Source: an uncultured Lachnospiraceae bacterium (GTDB taxonomy: Bacteria; Bacillota; Clostridia; Lachnospirales; Lachnospiraceae). Taken from it: a DNA stretch of 64,000 bases. The notes beneath the pieces are model-generated. The model had not been told where the DNA came from. It made no database searches and was given only the letters and a program-made list of their open reading frames with translations. The stretch is from contig CAJTNT010000013.1 in the NCBI GenBank assembly GCA_910577785.1, positions 1 through 64,000 of the forward strand. The letters are read 5' to 3'. Below, in pieces: positions 1-9,032 of this stretch (its first letter is position 1; the number at the start of each line of letters is the position of its first letter). The position numbers were made by a program, and so were the translations under genes.

Positions 1-47
1 AAGTCCTATCGTGAAAAGGATAAAATAACAAATACCCTTTTGACTAC

Positions 48-323
48 CTAATCATATAATAGGTGTGCCATGCCGCACCCTACATCCAACACTTTCTGGC
101 CTGGCTCTAAATGGTAATGTCTGGCCAGTTTTTCGGCCACGCCCCTCCACCTTCCATCATATGAATATCCCCCATATCCATACTTCCTTTCCCCATCCCA
201 ATAATCATAACCATATTTTTTTGCAACTCTCGCGCACTCTGCCTTATCTTCCCCGATCACGCGCTCCAAATAATCCCGCTTCGTGGATGTATGCAATTCC
301 GAAATAAAATCAATATACGCCAT
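48..323 (-). pseudogene. Truncated class I SAM-dependent methyltransferase
   Basis: The 91-residue reading frame starts as a class I methyltransferase: a charged N-terminal helical part, then the SAM-binding motif I (VLDVGCG, about residues 79-85). It stops seven residues after that motif (MAHLLYD, then TAG), so the rest of the Rossmann fold is missing. A working enzyme of this type would need another 130-150 residues. The 47 bases left of the stop do not restore a long frame in any reading. It is the last visible gene of the leftward glycosylation operon, 30 bases after the radical SAM gene. It is either a decayed gene or a frameshift/assembly problem close to the window edge; function is therefore doubtful. 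Confidence 0.6.
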
Positions 324-353
324 CTTTTCCTCCTGCTGCTGTGTAGCTATGCT

Positions 354-1424
354 TTAAATAAAATTGACATGGTTCTTCTCCAGGCTAAAATATGTATTCA
401 ACAACTCATTCCTATCGTCATAAATACAATGATGGTTACATTCCTTCTTAGCATTAAACTCCTGGTATCTCTTTTCTGTCTCTTTAGAGAACCACAGTTC
501 TTTAAAAGAACACTCCTTCAGGTCACCTACTGTACTCTCTGATACATAAGCCTTATCATGGCAAAAATATACCTTGCTGTCAGCTGCAATCACGGTGGAA
601 AGCCTGTTTATATAGCATTTCTCATAACAGCGGTGAAATACCAACGCCGAATCAAAATCCCCCTCATATTTATCAATCACTTGAAAATCAGCATCCTCCA
701 ATTCCTCTTTCGCTCGATGGATTTGCTCTGTCACCTTCTGCCTAAAAGGGGCATGATATGCAAATACGTCACTTGTGACACGAGCTGCGTATTTTATATG
801 GTTTGCCCCCAGGCTTTTCACCATTTTCGCCATTTCATATACCTGAGCCGCGTTCTCATGGTTTACCACAAAATTCACGCCCAATTCACATCCATCCTGC
901 TTTATGCTTGAAAATTGGTGGATATTCTCACAAACCTCCCTAAAAGCGCTTAACGGCACGTTCCGAACCTTCGCATATGTTTCTGCATCTGACGAATCAA
1001 GAGAAATCCGAACCCACTTTGCCTTCGCCAAAACTTTTGCCCTCTCCCCTTTCAGCAACTGCCCATTCGTAATAATTGACAAATCAATCCCTGCATCCAG
1101 AATCTCTTGCATAGTTTCCACGATATATGGGTATACCAAAGGTTCCCCTCCCCCACTAAATGTTACCGCCTTTACCCCCATTTCAGACATATCCGCAATA
1201 ATTTCCTTCATTTTTGGCCACGGAATCTGATCCTGTGCATTTACAGAATCAAACAATCCCAGGCTGCTGTCTGCGTAACAGCAATAATAACATTTATGGT
1301 TGCAATGGTTGGTAGGCTTGATGCGGATATAAATCGGAGCTACTTGCTCCCCCTCTGCAATTTTTCCCAAAACCTTTGCGTGGGCAAACACTTTTAAATT
1401 ACTATATGGCGTCGCTTTTTCCAT
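354..1424 (-). CDS. Radical SAM protein with SPASM-like C-terminus (glycosylation island)
   Basis: 356 residues. The radical SAM cluster motif CxxxCxxC is visible as CNHKCYYC (about residues 41-48), followed by the GGGEP motif (about 92-96) that contacts SAM. The C-terminal third has scattered cysteines (CYEKC, FCHD, CNHHC), as in SPASM/twitch domains that carry extra Fe-S clusters. The last residues HVNFI also end the other radical SAM protein of the island (4122-5183), so the two are probably paralogues. Such enzymes generate a 5'-deoxyadenosyl radical for dehydrogenation, epimerisation or C-C chemistry; the substrate cannot be read from the sequence. Its place between an SDR epimerase and a methyltransferase remnant, downstream of flagellin glycosylation genes, suggests that it works on a nucleotide sugar or glycan precursor (inference). 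Confidence 0.8.
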   Translation of the reverse strand: MEKATPYSNLKVFAHAKVLGKIAEGEQVAPIYIRIKPTNHCNHKCYYCCYADSSLGLFDSVNAQDQIPWPKMKEIIADMSEMGVKAVTFSGGGEPLVYPYIVETMQEILDAGIDLSIITNGQLLKGERAKVLAKAKWVRISLDSSDAETYAKVRNVPLSAFREVCENIHQFSSIKQDGCELGVNFVVNHENAAQVYEMAKMVKSLGANHIKYAARVTSDVFAYHAPFRQKVTEQIHRAKEELEDADFQVIDKYEGDFDSALVFHRCYEKCYINRLSTVIAADSKVYFCHDKAYVSESTVGDLKECSFKELWFSKETEKRYQEFNAKKECNHHCIYDDRNELLNTYFSLEKNHVNFI

Positions 1425-1541
1425 TCTCTTTTTCTCCTGTCTATATAATTTCTATTACTCTGATAACTAAAAACCGTAGCAAAATACGCAGCATATGGAA
1501 ATTGGGGCAAAATGCTGCGATATTAAACGTCCATAGTTATA

Positions 1542-2345
1542 TCACAAATGGCACAACTCCTGCAAGATATCCGTTATTCTCTTGGAAGAGTATCCATATC
1601 CCACCGCCTTGGACACATCCAACGTAAAACACCTTTTTTTGTCTGTGTCAATATTTTTTATATGGGACTCTGAATGCGTCAGTTCTTTTAAATAACATAC
1701 AATCTCCCTTAACCTTATCCTTTGTGTATTGCCTAATAAAAACACCTCGTTTTTCCCATTTTCTCCTGACACACAAAGTTGCAAGATAAACTCTGACAGG
1801 TCATCAATATGCAATACATTATTAAACTCCTTATCCATGTTATACAGCACGATATTCTCATTCTCCCTCATTTTCTCTATGAGACGGCATAAAAAAACAC
1901 CCCTCTTCCCACCCCCTACGATTCCAGGCATACGAATAATATAATATGGAAGCCCACTTTCCATGACAATTTTCTCCGCCAAATATTTTGTCGTCCCATA
2001 TAAGCTGGGGGTTACCATAACTGCTTCTTCTGTAACCATATCTGTATGTAAATCCCCATAAATGGAATCCGATGAGAGATAAATAACTCTTTTTATTTGA
2101 TGCTTTCTGCAAAAGTCCATCATTGCAATAGCCGTAACCACATTATCCTGCACATACTTATCTGCTGATCCCTTGCTGACAGCCGCAGCATAAAGCAGGA
2201 TATCATAATCCCCTTCATATTTTTCATAGGTGCTGTCACGCCCCATCTCGTACATTTGTATATTTGGCTCCCTTAAAAGCCTTTCTTTTAAAAATCCTCC
2301 CACATATCCATGAGGGCTAAATAAAACCACCTTTTTGACGCCCAT
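1542..2345 (-). CDS. NAD-dependent epimerase/dehydratase (extended SDR)
   Basis: 267 residues. The N-terminus shows a beta-strand followed by a variant glycine-rich nucleotide loop (SPHGYVGGFL, about residues 9-18), and a YGTTK sequence supplies the SDR catalytic Tyr-xxx-Lys (about 136-140). An LLYAAAVSK stretch corresponds to the NAD-adenine pocket. These features place it with the sugar-nucleotide epimerases, reductases and dehydratases. It follows the transketolase C subunit by 11 bases and so belongs to the same operon. It probably reduces or epimerises the sugar made by the island. A GGGGGATAT stretch before the ATG is the likely ribosome binding site. Substrate not identifiable. Confidence 0.8.
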   Translation of the reverse strand: MGVKKVVLFSPHGYVGGFLKERLLREPNIQMYEMGRDSTYEKYEGDYDILLYAAAVSKGSADKYVQDNVVTAIAMMDFCRKHQIKRVIYLSSDSIYGDLHTDMVTEEAVMVTPSLYGTTKYLAEKIVMESGLPYYIIRMPGIVGGGKRGVFLCRLIEKMRENENIVLYNMDKEFNNVLHIDDLSEFILQLCVSGENGKNEVFLLGNTQRIRLREIVCYLKELTHSESHIKNIDTDKKRCFTLDVSKAVGYGYSSKRITDILQELCHL

Positions 2346-2356
2346 ATATCCCCCGC

Positions 2357-3271
2357 CTAAAAATCTTTCATTATTTTATGGTATATATTCCCTGCATCTA
2401 ATTTATTTGCTTCTAACACCTGCTGCTGTGTGCCATACCCTTCGGCAAAGCAATCCTCCAGCCCAATCCTCCTTAGCCTGTTCCCACACGCATTCGCAGT
2501 CAAAATTTCAGCAACTATGCCACCTAAGCCACCAATTATGCTATGTTCCTCCACAGAATAAACCATATGATGCCTCGCTGCTATTTCCAAGACGCCTTCT
2601 ACATCTATTGGCTTTAGGGTATGCACACTGACAACTTCCGCCTCAATCCCACAATTATGTAAGTACTGCGCAGCTTCCATTACCTGATACAAAATCTCTC
2701 CCGTTGCAAATAAAGCAAGATCCTTGCCTTCCCTCAAAATGCTTACCTTCTCTGGCAAGACTTCTTTTCCCTGAGGATATAACTCTTCCGAAAGATTATT
2801 CCCAAGCCTGATATAAACTGCGCCTTCTTTCTCATAAGCATAACGCACTAGGGCTTTAGTTTCCTGCGGTGTTGCTGGAGAAAGCAAGGTTAAATTTGGC
2901 ATGCACCTCAATACTGCTATGTCCTCCGTGGCATGGTGTGTTGCACCCAGGTAACCATATGCCATACCTGCGCCTATCCCTACAATCTTGACATTCAGCT
3001 TTTGCAGACATACGTCCAGACGGATAAACTCATAAGAGCGGTAGGCCAAAAAGGAACCTATGGTATAAGCAAAAGGTATTTTCCCACAGCTTGCCATCCC
3101 TGCTGCCGCCGCCACCATATGCCCTTCCGAAATCCCAAAGTTAAAATACTGCCCTGGCATGTCCCGGCGGAAATCATCATACACAATCAGCCCATTATCC
3201 GAAACCAAAGAAAGCACATTCCTATCTTTTTGGGCAATCTGGTAAAGCTCCTTTAAATATGTATTCCTCAT
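2357..3271 (-). CDS. Transketolase, C-terminal subunit (split form)
   Basis: 304 residues with the chosen ATG at 3271, which overlaps the stop of the N subunit by four bases (ATGA), a sign of translational coupling; an upstream in-frame start exists but would run 80 bases into the partner gene. It contains the pyrimidine-binding half (FGISEGHMVAAAAGMA; the glutamate activates ThDP) and the C-terminal domain (about 185-300). With the next gene upstream it should form an alpha2beta2 transketolase-like enzyme that moves two-carbon ketol units. Split transketolases occur widely in anaerobes for pentose metabolism, but placement inside a flagellar glycosylation operon suggests a dedicated role in a special sugar, for example a C2 extension or branch (inference). 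Confidence 0.88.
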   Translation of the reverse strand: MRNTYLKELYQIAQKDRNVLSLVSDNGLIVYDDFRRDMPGQYFNFGISEGHMVAAAAGMASCGKIPFAYTIGSFLAYRSYEFIRLDVCLQKLNVKIVGIGAGMAYGYLGATHHATEDIAVLRCMPNLTLLSPATPQETKALVRYAYEKEGAVYIRLGNNLSEELYPQGKEVLPEKVSILREGKDLALFATGEILYQVMEAAQYLHNCGIEAEVVSVHTLKPIDVEGVLEIAARHHMVYSVEEHSIIGGLGGIVAEILTANACGNRLRRIGLEDCFAEGYGTQQQVLEANKLDAGNIYHKIMKDF

Positions 3272-4098
3272 TCCTGCAGTTCCCTTTCTGTAATACCTAA
3301 TTCCTTCCTTACAATCTCCATTTCTTGTGGATTCGGCATGCGGTAATGCCAAATAGGCACCTGTTCCATAAAAGAAACACCCTTTCCTTTTACTGTATTT
3401 GCAATGATAACCTTGGGCTGCTTCCTGAGTTCTTCCCGATCTTTTCCCAAAACCATAACCAATTTCCCTATGTCATGCCCATCCACGCTTTCCACATCCC
3501 ACCCAAATCCCTGCCACTTATCCTCCAAAGAATCCAGCTTTAAAATCTCTTCTGTATTCCCCATTGCCTGCAGCTTGTTTCTATCCAAAATAACTGTCAG
3601 GCTGCCTAATCCGTGATGCGCCGCCGAAAGAGCCGCCTCCCATACTGAGCCCTCCTGGCACTCCCCATCCCCCAGAAGAACATATGTATGGCTTTCCCTT
3701 GCATCCAATCGATTCGCTAAGGCAATCCCCACTGCAAACGACAGCCCATGTCCCAAAGAACCCGTTGTCGCCTCTACACCTGGAATATCCCTATATTTTG
3801 GCTCTCCTCCTAAATGAGATCCTGGCTGGCAAAACAAATGGAGCTGTCCTGGCGTGATATAGCCAATCCGTTTTAAAATGCTGTACAGCACAAGGCTTGC
3901 ATGCCCTTTACTGACAATTACTTTGTCCCTTTCTGCCCAATCTGGATTATTTTTGTCATATCTTAAAATCCCGCCAAAGTACAAGGCTGTCATAATTTCA
4001 ACTGCTGAAAATGCCGAAGCCAAATGCCCCGACTTCCCATGATAGGCCGTTATCATAATATCTTTTCTGATTTCTCTTGCAATGTCTTCCAACATCAT
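3268..4098 (-). CDS. Transketolase, N-terminal subunit (split form)
   Basis: About 276 residues. The ThDP-binding half is clear: SKGHAS, the TTGSLGHGLS loop, and the GDGE motif with the asparagine about 30 residues later (LDRNKLQ) that binds the Mg-diphosphate. Several candidate starts lie close together: GTG at 4110 and ATG at 4104, 4098 and 4095. I chose 4098 because a GAGG sits six bases before it. The gene ends in a 4-base overlap with the C subunit and begins 24 bases after the radical SAM gene. It has no N-terminal extension and the usual size for a split N subunit. Role as for its partner. Confidence 0.87.
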   Translation of the reverse strand: MMLEDIAREIRKDIMITAYHGKSGHLASAFSAVEIMTALYFGGILRYDKNNPDWAERDKVIVSKGHASLVLYSILKRIGYITPGQLHLFCQPGSHLGGEPKYRDIPGVEATTGSLGHGLSFAVGIALANRLDARESHTYVLLGDGECQEGSVWEAALSAAHHGLGSLTVILDRNKLQAMGNTEEILKLDSLEDKWQGFGWDVESVDGHDIGKLVMVLGKDREELRKQPKVIIANTVKGKGVSFMEQVPIWHYRMPNPQEMEIVRKELGITERELQE

Positions 4099-4121
4099 TT
4101 CCATCCTCACGACTAAATAAC

Positions 4122-5183
4122 TTATATGAAATTTACATGTTCCCCTGGGTATTTCAATTCTGACAGATACTTATTCATTTCATCTAAACGACATAATTCT
4201 CGGCAGTTTGATTCCAGATCCATGTTTGAAAAATAACGTATCAATTTTTTTCTCCTATCCCCTTCCCATATCTCTTCCAGACTCTCTTCATATATGTTTC
4301 CATAACTCAATTCTTCTTTTCCCATAAAGACTATGCAAGGCCATAGATTCCCTTTTGCATCTATGTATACCATAAACGGCAATGCAAGGCACTGGGCGTA
4401 CTCCCGTTTACATGCCAGCTTTTTCATAGCGTGGGCTCGGAAATAAATCTTATAATCCTCTTCTTCGATTTCTCTTAACTCTTCTTCCACTTCCATCATT
4501 TCCTTATAGTCAACCTGAAGGATATTCCCACTTTGTGGATGCTGTGAAAACGGTTTTACTGTAAAATAGTCCACCCCTATTTTTTTAAGCTCTTTCGCCA
4601 TAGCAACCACTTCATTTTTATTGTCTGGGAGAAGCAGCAACTGCACCCCTATGGTAGTGGATGCTCTCTGTTCTTTTTTCACCCGCACAGCTTCCTGCAT
4701 GTTATGCAAAACTATTTGCAAATCCCCTTTTTTGCATTGATGGATTTTCTCATAAGACTCATCTGTAATGCCAGCTGTGCTGAAGCGAACCCATGTCAGG
4801 GATGACAGGCAATCTTTTGAAGCGTCTGGTGTCAGCAGCACCCCATTTGTGGACATTGCCGTATCCATGCCATGTCTTTTTGTTTCATTGATAATATCCA
4901 CTGCATTTCTATTTAGCAAAGGCTCTCCCTCTCCCGCATAAATGATACTTTTGACACCTTTTTCCGCAAACTCTCTCAGCCTTTTTTTCAGTACTTCCCC
5001 ATCCATCACCGTTGGCTTGTACCCTGTATAATCCACTGCGCAGAATATGCAGCGATGGTTGCATGCATTTGTCAGTCCAACCTCTAATTCAATTGGGTAT
5101 ATATTTTCCCCTTTCAGCCACTCAGATACCCTATGCGGATGGTAAATCAATTTATGGGAATCCATGCGTATTTCATTCTTCAT
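4122..5183 (-). CDS. Radical SAM/SPASM protein (second of the island)
   Basis: 353 residues. CNHRCIFC (about residues 42-49) is the [4Fe-4S] CxxxCxxC motif and AGEGEP (about 83-88) the SAM-contact loop. The C-terminal region has the cysteine spacing of a SPASM domain (CLALP...LWPCIVF...NCRELCRLDE). It ends HVNFI like the paralogue at 354-1424. The start at 5183 is favoured because GGAGAAG lies eight bases before it; it overlaps the end of the glycosyltransferase gene by 11 bases. SPASM proteins modify peptides or small molecules such as sugars; the company of transketolase, SDR and Pse-type genes favours a sugar substrate, but this is inference. Confidence 0.8.
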   Translation of the reverse strand: MKNEIRMDSHKLIYHPHRVSEWLKGENIYPIELEVGLTNACNHRCIFCAVDYTGYKPTVMDGEVLKKRLREFAEKGVKSIIYAGEGEPLLNRNAVDIINETKRHGMDTAMSTNGVLLTPDASKDCLSSLTWVRFSTAGITDESYEKIHQCKKGDLQIVLHNMQEAVRVKKEQRASTTIGVQLLLLPDNKNEVVAMAKELKKIGVDYFTVKPFSQHPQSGNILQVDYKEMMEVEEELREIEEEDYKIYFRAHAMKKLACKREYAQCLALPFMVYIDAKGNLWPCIVFMGKEELSYGNIYEESLEEIWEGDRRKKLIRYFSNMDLESNCRELCRLDEMNKYLSELKYPGEHVNFI

Positions 5184-7257
5184 TTTTATTCTTCTCCAAA
5201 CGTTTTTCAATTTCCCCAAGCGCCCTTTTCATCAATATATCAAATGTCATGGTCTTCAAAGCAGCATTCCGGCCACGGCCAATCATTATTTTCCGTTCTT
5301 CTTCGTGGGTTAAATAGTAATGCAGCTTTCCTATTAGATCTTCCCGGTTATAAAACATAACCACATCTTTACCAACTTCTATAATTTTTCGTATGTCCAC
5401 TGCATCTTTGTCCTCTGGAATATAATTGCTAATATAAAAGCCCCCGCTCAGCATGGTTTCCCATGCTCTGGCTGCTGATGTAGTTAAAATATTATTTCCA
5501 ACTACAATTTTAGACACCTGGTATATTTTAGATAGCATTTCTCCATTTTCAGCAGAGCCCATGGCATATTTTTTATACTTCTCTTCTGTTGCCCATCCAT
5601 TCCCCCATAATTTAAGATTCGTAAAACCAGCATCTAAAATCCAATCAACCAACACCTGCCTATATACCCGTTGGTTAAAATTATTAAACATATCCGAAGC
5701 CAAATAATTTATTATCTCTTGTATAAGAGTACTATCATAATGGAAACACAATATTCCTTTTACATATTCCTCAAACTCCTCTTCTGAATAAAAAACATTC
5801 CCTGTTTCATATACATAAGCTTGGTATCCTTTATAGATTACACATATTTCTTCCTTAAATTCTTCTGAAACCTCCGCCAACAGTCCAGCAATATAGGCGT
5901 CTACATCACTGGCATGGCACACAAAGCAAATATCACATGCATACTTCTCAATCTCATCTTTATCCAAAGAAAGCGGCCTGTATATATGGGAATCTGCCGG
6001 AATTGCAGCGTCTATTAAACGATCTTTGGGATAACCAATCTCCTTAAATTTTTCCCATGTAATAAAGTGGTTCATAATGAAATCTGTGGCTATTAACTTT
6101 AGCGGCGTTTCTTTACTCATAATACGCGGCAGCGAATCTTGTATCCAAGTAACCCATACAATTTCTTTTGGAATCACCAAATGTTCAAAACGAAAATGGT
6201 CAATGCTGAAAATAATATCTGGCTTAAATCTTTTTATATACTGAATAATATCTCTTATAGAAACTCTATGGATCCCATCTGGCTCTATCAATAACTGTAT
6301 TTCACATCCAAGTCTGGATGCCGCCTGCATGCAATCTCTCGTATGGTACTTCAATACGGTAGTAAAATGACTTGTATAAAACAAAATCCTTGGTTTTCCA
6401 CTTTTAATATTTACAATAATGCCATCCCTATGTTCTTCATAGTATCTTTTAACATATCTGCCGTCTTCCAGTGCTTCTCTTTCTCTTCTTTCGACTTCCT
6501 GTTCTAATATAGGCCGGAAAACATCATGAAAGCCATTGAAGTATTCTATTTTAGGAAAACAAATCATATCCCCCCTAAAGTACTCGTACACACTTTGCTC
6601 CCCAACTAAAAAAACAATCCGATTTTTATCCAATAAATCTTTTATGTTATATAGACAGATAAACAACTGCCAATATTTATTATCATAGACCGCATACACT
6701 GGCAAATTCATATCTAAAAATGGTGAACTCATGCGAAAACTTTCTTCAATTTTCCAAAGATCCTCTATCCACAATTCATTTACTGTCATAACGGCTTTAT
6801 CTTTCCCACCCACATTTTCCTTCCTATACCTAACATATATGGAAAAGCATTTGTTTATATTATCTGCACAAACTACCAGTTCATCATCCTGCCATATTGG
6901 AAGCAGAACTATTCCTTCTGCTTTTATTCCTCTAAAATGCGGATATTCTTCTAAATATCTAAGGTTATTTAAATAATTTTCTCGCAGCGCCTTTTCATTC
7001 TGCGCATAATAAGCCTCTAAAATCAACTCATACAATGTATCATCTTTTGTGATTGCATAAACTGTAATAAAGTCAAAAAGAGCTTTTTTATCCATCTGGT
7101 TCCGAAATTCCAATTTTGCTTTTTCTAACAATACCTCTGTTCTTTTTTCAGGAAACGCCTCTAATAATTCCTCTGATAATGCCAATGCCTCTTCCAAAAG
7201 TCCACTTTCTTCAAGATCCAGCATTTTATCCAAATATTGTGCTAATAGCTTGTCCAT
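5173..7257 (-). CDS. CgeB-like (GT-B fold) glycosyltransferase with N-terminal extension
   Basis: 694 residues. Residues 1-60 are helical and TPR-like (LEEALALSEELLEAFP). A middle segment of about 100-260 has no clear assignment. From about residue 288 the protein resembles the CgeB/DUF3880 group of GT-B glycosyltransferases: ILFYTSHFTTVLKYHTRDC, a WVTWIQD segment, and near the C-terminus the conserved SAARAWETMLSGGF donor-site block (about 600-620). CgeB-type enzymes are found in spore coat and flagellar glycan clusters. It is the largest sugar-transfer enzyme in this operon besides Maf and may extend the flagellar glycan in the cytoplasm. No signal peptide or membrane segment is seen. Donor and acceptor are unknown. 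Confidence 0.75.
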   Translation of the reverse strand: MDKLLAQYLDKMLDLEESGLLEEALALSEELLEAFPEKRTEVLLEKAKLEFRNQMDKKALFDFITVYAITKDDTLYELILEAYYAQNEKALRENYLNNLRYLEEYPHFRGIKAEGIVLLPIWQDDELVVCADNINKCFSIYVRYRKENVGGKDKAVMTVNELWIEDLWKIEESFRMSSPFLDMNLPVYAVYDNKYWQLFICLYNIKDLLDKNRIVFLVGEQSVYEYFRGDMICFPKIEYFNGFHDVFRPILEQEVERREREALEDGRYVKRYYEEHRDGIIVNIKSGKPRILFYTSHFTTVLKYHTRDCMQAASRLGCEIQLLIEPDGIHRVSIRDIIQYIKRFKPDIIFSIDHFRFEHLVIPKEIVWVTWIQDSLPRIMSKETPLKLIATDFIMNHFITWEKFKEIGYPKDRLIDAAIPADSHIYRPLSLDKDEIEKYACDICFVCHASDVDAYIAGLLAEVSEEFKEEICVIYKGYQAYVYETGNVFYSEEEFEEYVKGILCFHYDSTLIQEIINYLASDMFNNFNQRVYRQVLVDWILDAGFTNLKLWGNGWATEEKYKKYAMGSAENGEMLSKIYQVSKIVVGNNILTTSAARAWETMLSGGFYISNYIPEDKDAVDIRKIIEVGKDVVMFYNREDLIGKLHYYLTHEEERKIMIGRGRNAALKTMTFDILMKRALGEIEKRLEKNKNEE

Positions 7258-7311
7258 CCCTCCATGTCCTTCCTCAATGCAATCACTTTAATTTCTACAT
7301 AGTATTGCCCG

Positions 7312-8322
7312 TTAAATAAGATCTTTTCTTCTCCAGTGCCCGTTTGCATCTTTCATAAGTATTTCTGTATTCGCAAACTTATCAATCGTCTCATCAAATT
7401 CTTTTTCTGTAATTTCGATTGCCCGGCAAAAATCTTTTTTTGCAAGAGGATCGCAAATCCAATCCGAGTCCTTGATCATCTGCTCTGCCTGTTCCTTGGT
7501 AAAAATCCCTTCCCTCACAAATCTGCAGGCGACATCGGATACCCTTTGGAATCCAAACTTAATAAATTTAGTCCAAATCTGTATCATATATCCCTTACTG
7601 TCAATTTGGGTAAAATCATCCGCGCTTCCCTGTCTCTGCCAATCATCAAAATCAGAAAGAGTCCTAAATCCTATAGAACGAGCCTGCGCCAAGGAATCTG
7701 TATTGGAGTACGGCCAAATGGAACCAAAGTAAATAATCTTGGTGGCGTCATCACTTGCAGGATGGAAAATCTCGCATGTTTCACTCTCTCCATATTCAAA
7801 CGCAGGATTCTCCCCCATGAACACAATCGGGATGCAAAAAGCTTTTGCCACTTCTAACGGCTTTGCATAAATTTGTTTCTCTATCCATTCTAAAGGATGG
7901 AGCTTTTCAAAGAAGCTTTTACGGGTTTCTTTTACAAACGTCTGGGGCGCACAGCGGAAATTTAAAAGATCCAGGTCATACGTTTTTACTAAATTATTCA
8001 AATTTGCAATCCCTGCTTCCGAAGGGGTAAATTCATCGCATACATGTACAAGAAGCGGGTTTTTTACTCCATGATGTTCGATTAACCGTTTTACAATCGT
8101 ACAGGAATCCTTTCCGCCTGAAACTCCCACCACACATTCCCACTTACTGCCCGTATTTTTATTATCCTGTATAAACTGTGTTAGCCATTTTTGCCTTTCT
8201 TCCCATCTGATATTATTTTTTCTGTCTTTATTCAAGCAGGCAAGGCAAACACCATCTGCATCCTTGCTGTTGGGTCTTGTCCCAAGGATAAATCCACATT
8301 TTTTGCATGTTCTTATTTCCAT
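7312..8322 (-). CDS. N-acetyl sugar amidotransferase (PseA/WbpG/LegA family)
   Basis: 336 residues. Residues 6, 9, 26 and 29 are cysteines of an N-terminal zinc ribbon (CKKC...CLAC), and SGGKDS at about 68-73 is the PP-loop that adenylates the substrate. This pairing is typical of the PseA/WbpG family, which uses ammonia from a glutaminase partner to turn an N-acyl group into an acetamidino group on nonulosonic acids or other amino sugars. No HisH/HisF-like partners are in the window. It lies 24 bases after the pseudaminate-type methylase, supporting a nonulosonate-like or acetamidino sugar on flagellin. Family call is strong; the exact sugar is not known. Confidence 0.87.
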   Translation of the reverse strand: MEIRTCKKCGFILGTRPNSKDADGVCLACLNKDRKNNIRWEERQKWLTQFIQDNKNTGSKWECVVGVSGGKDSCTIVKRLIEHHGVKNPLLVHVCDEFTPSEAGIANLNNLVKTYDLDLLNFRCAPQTFVKETRKSFFEKLHPLEWIEKQIYAKPLEVAKAFCIPIVFMGENPAFEYGESETCEIFHPASDDATKIIYFGSIWPYSNTDSLAQARSIGFRTLSDFDDWQRQGSADDFTQIDSKGYMIQIWTKFIKFGFQRVSDVACRFVREGIFTKEQAEQMIKDSDWICDPLAKKDFCRAIEITEKEFDETIDKFANTEILMKDANGHWRRKDLI

Positions 8323-8346
8323 CTCTCATTTCCTTCCCATGACAAA

Positions 8347-8982
8347 CTAATCTCTTTTCTCTAATAAAAACCATGTGACGTCATCTTTCGGGAAGCAGGA
8401 ATCCCGATGATATTGAAATCCATAATCTACCAGTTGGCAATCTGGATATTTGTCCAAAAATTCTCCTGCAAAATCACGTTTAAATAACCTTCCCTCATGC
8501 CCTCTGTAAGATACTTCCACTGGCACTGGGTTATAATATTCTGAAATGCAAATATACTTTTCAGAAGACGCATACAATTTTTCGTATACATACTGTAGTT
8601 CATCTGGATTGATATGAATTAATACCCCTGATATCAAGGCCATATCATACGTTTTTACAGGCGTATATTCCAAAATGGAAGTTTCATATACTTCCAACTG
8701 GTTATCAAAAAACTTATCTGCCCTAAGGTGTTCTGTTGCCTGATGGTTGATCTCAATTGCTGCTGTCTGTACATTTGGCTGCAGCATCTTAATTGCCTTG
8801 AGGTTATTGCCTATATTAGAACCAAATTCAATGACACTTTTTATCCTGTTCGTCCTGCTCAAGATTTTAGCAAAAAACCCAATAGCAGAAGCCATAAGCT
8901 CTCTGGTACATTCATTTCTCTCTATGTACTGATTTCCAAATTCTCCACTCCAAAATATTTCCTGTTCTGTCTTGTACTCCAT
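8347..8982 (-). CDS. Pseudaminic acid biosynthesis-associated methylase
   Basis: 211 residues, matching the usual size of this methylase group. The opening EQEIFWSGEFGNQYIERN is characteristic of the family found beside pseudaminic/legionaminic acid genes. Motif I of the SAM fold is VIEFGSNIG (about residues 50-58), with the acidic partner AAIEINH after the second strand. AGGAGG precedes the ATG at 8982. It sits 50 bases downstream of pseB. It probably methylates the sugar or its acyl group; the precise position methylated is not established for the family as far as I know. Confidence 0.85.
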   Translation of the reverse strand: MEYKTEQEIFWSGEFGNQYIERNECTRELMASAIGFFAKILSRTNRIKSVIEFGSNIGNNLKAIKMLQPNVQTAAIEINHQATEHLRADKFFDNQLEVYETSILEYTPVKTYDMALISGVLIHINPDELQYVYEKLYASSEKYICISEYYNPVPVEVSYRGHEGRLFKRDFAGEFLDKYPDCQLVDYGFQYHRDSCFPKDDVTWFLLEKRD

Positions 8983-9032
8983 ATCCTGCCTCCTGCTCGT
9001 CTTATTACGGCTGATGTTCCATTCTGCCTTTA

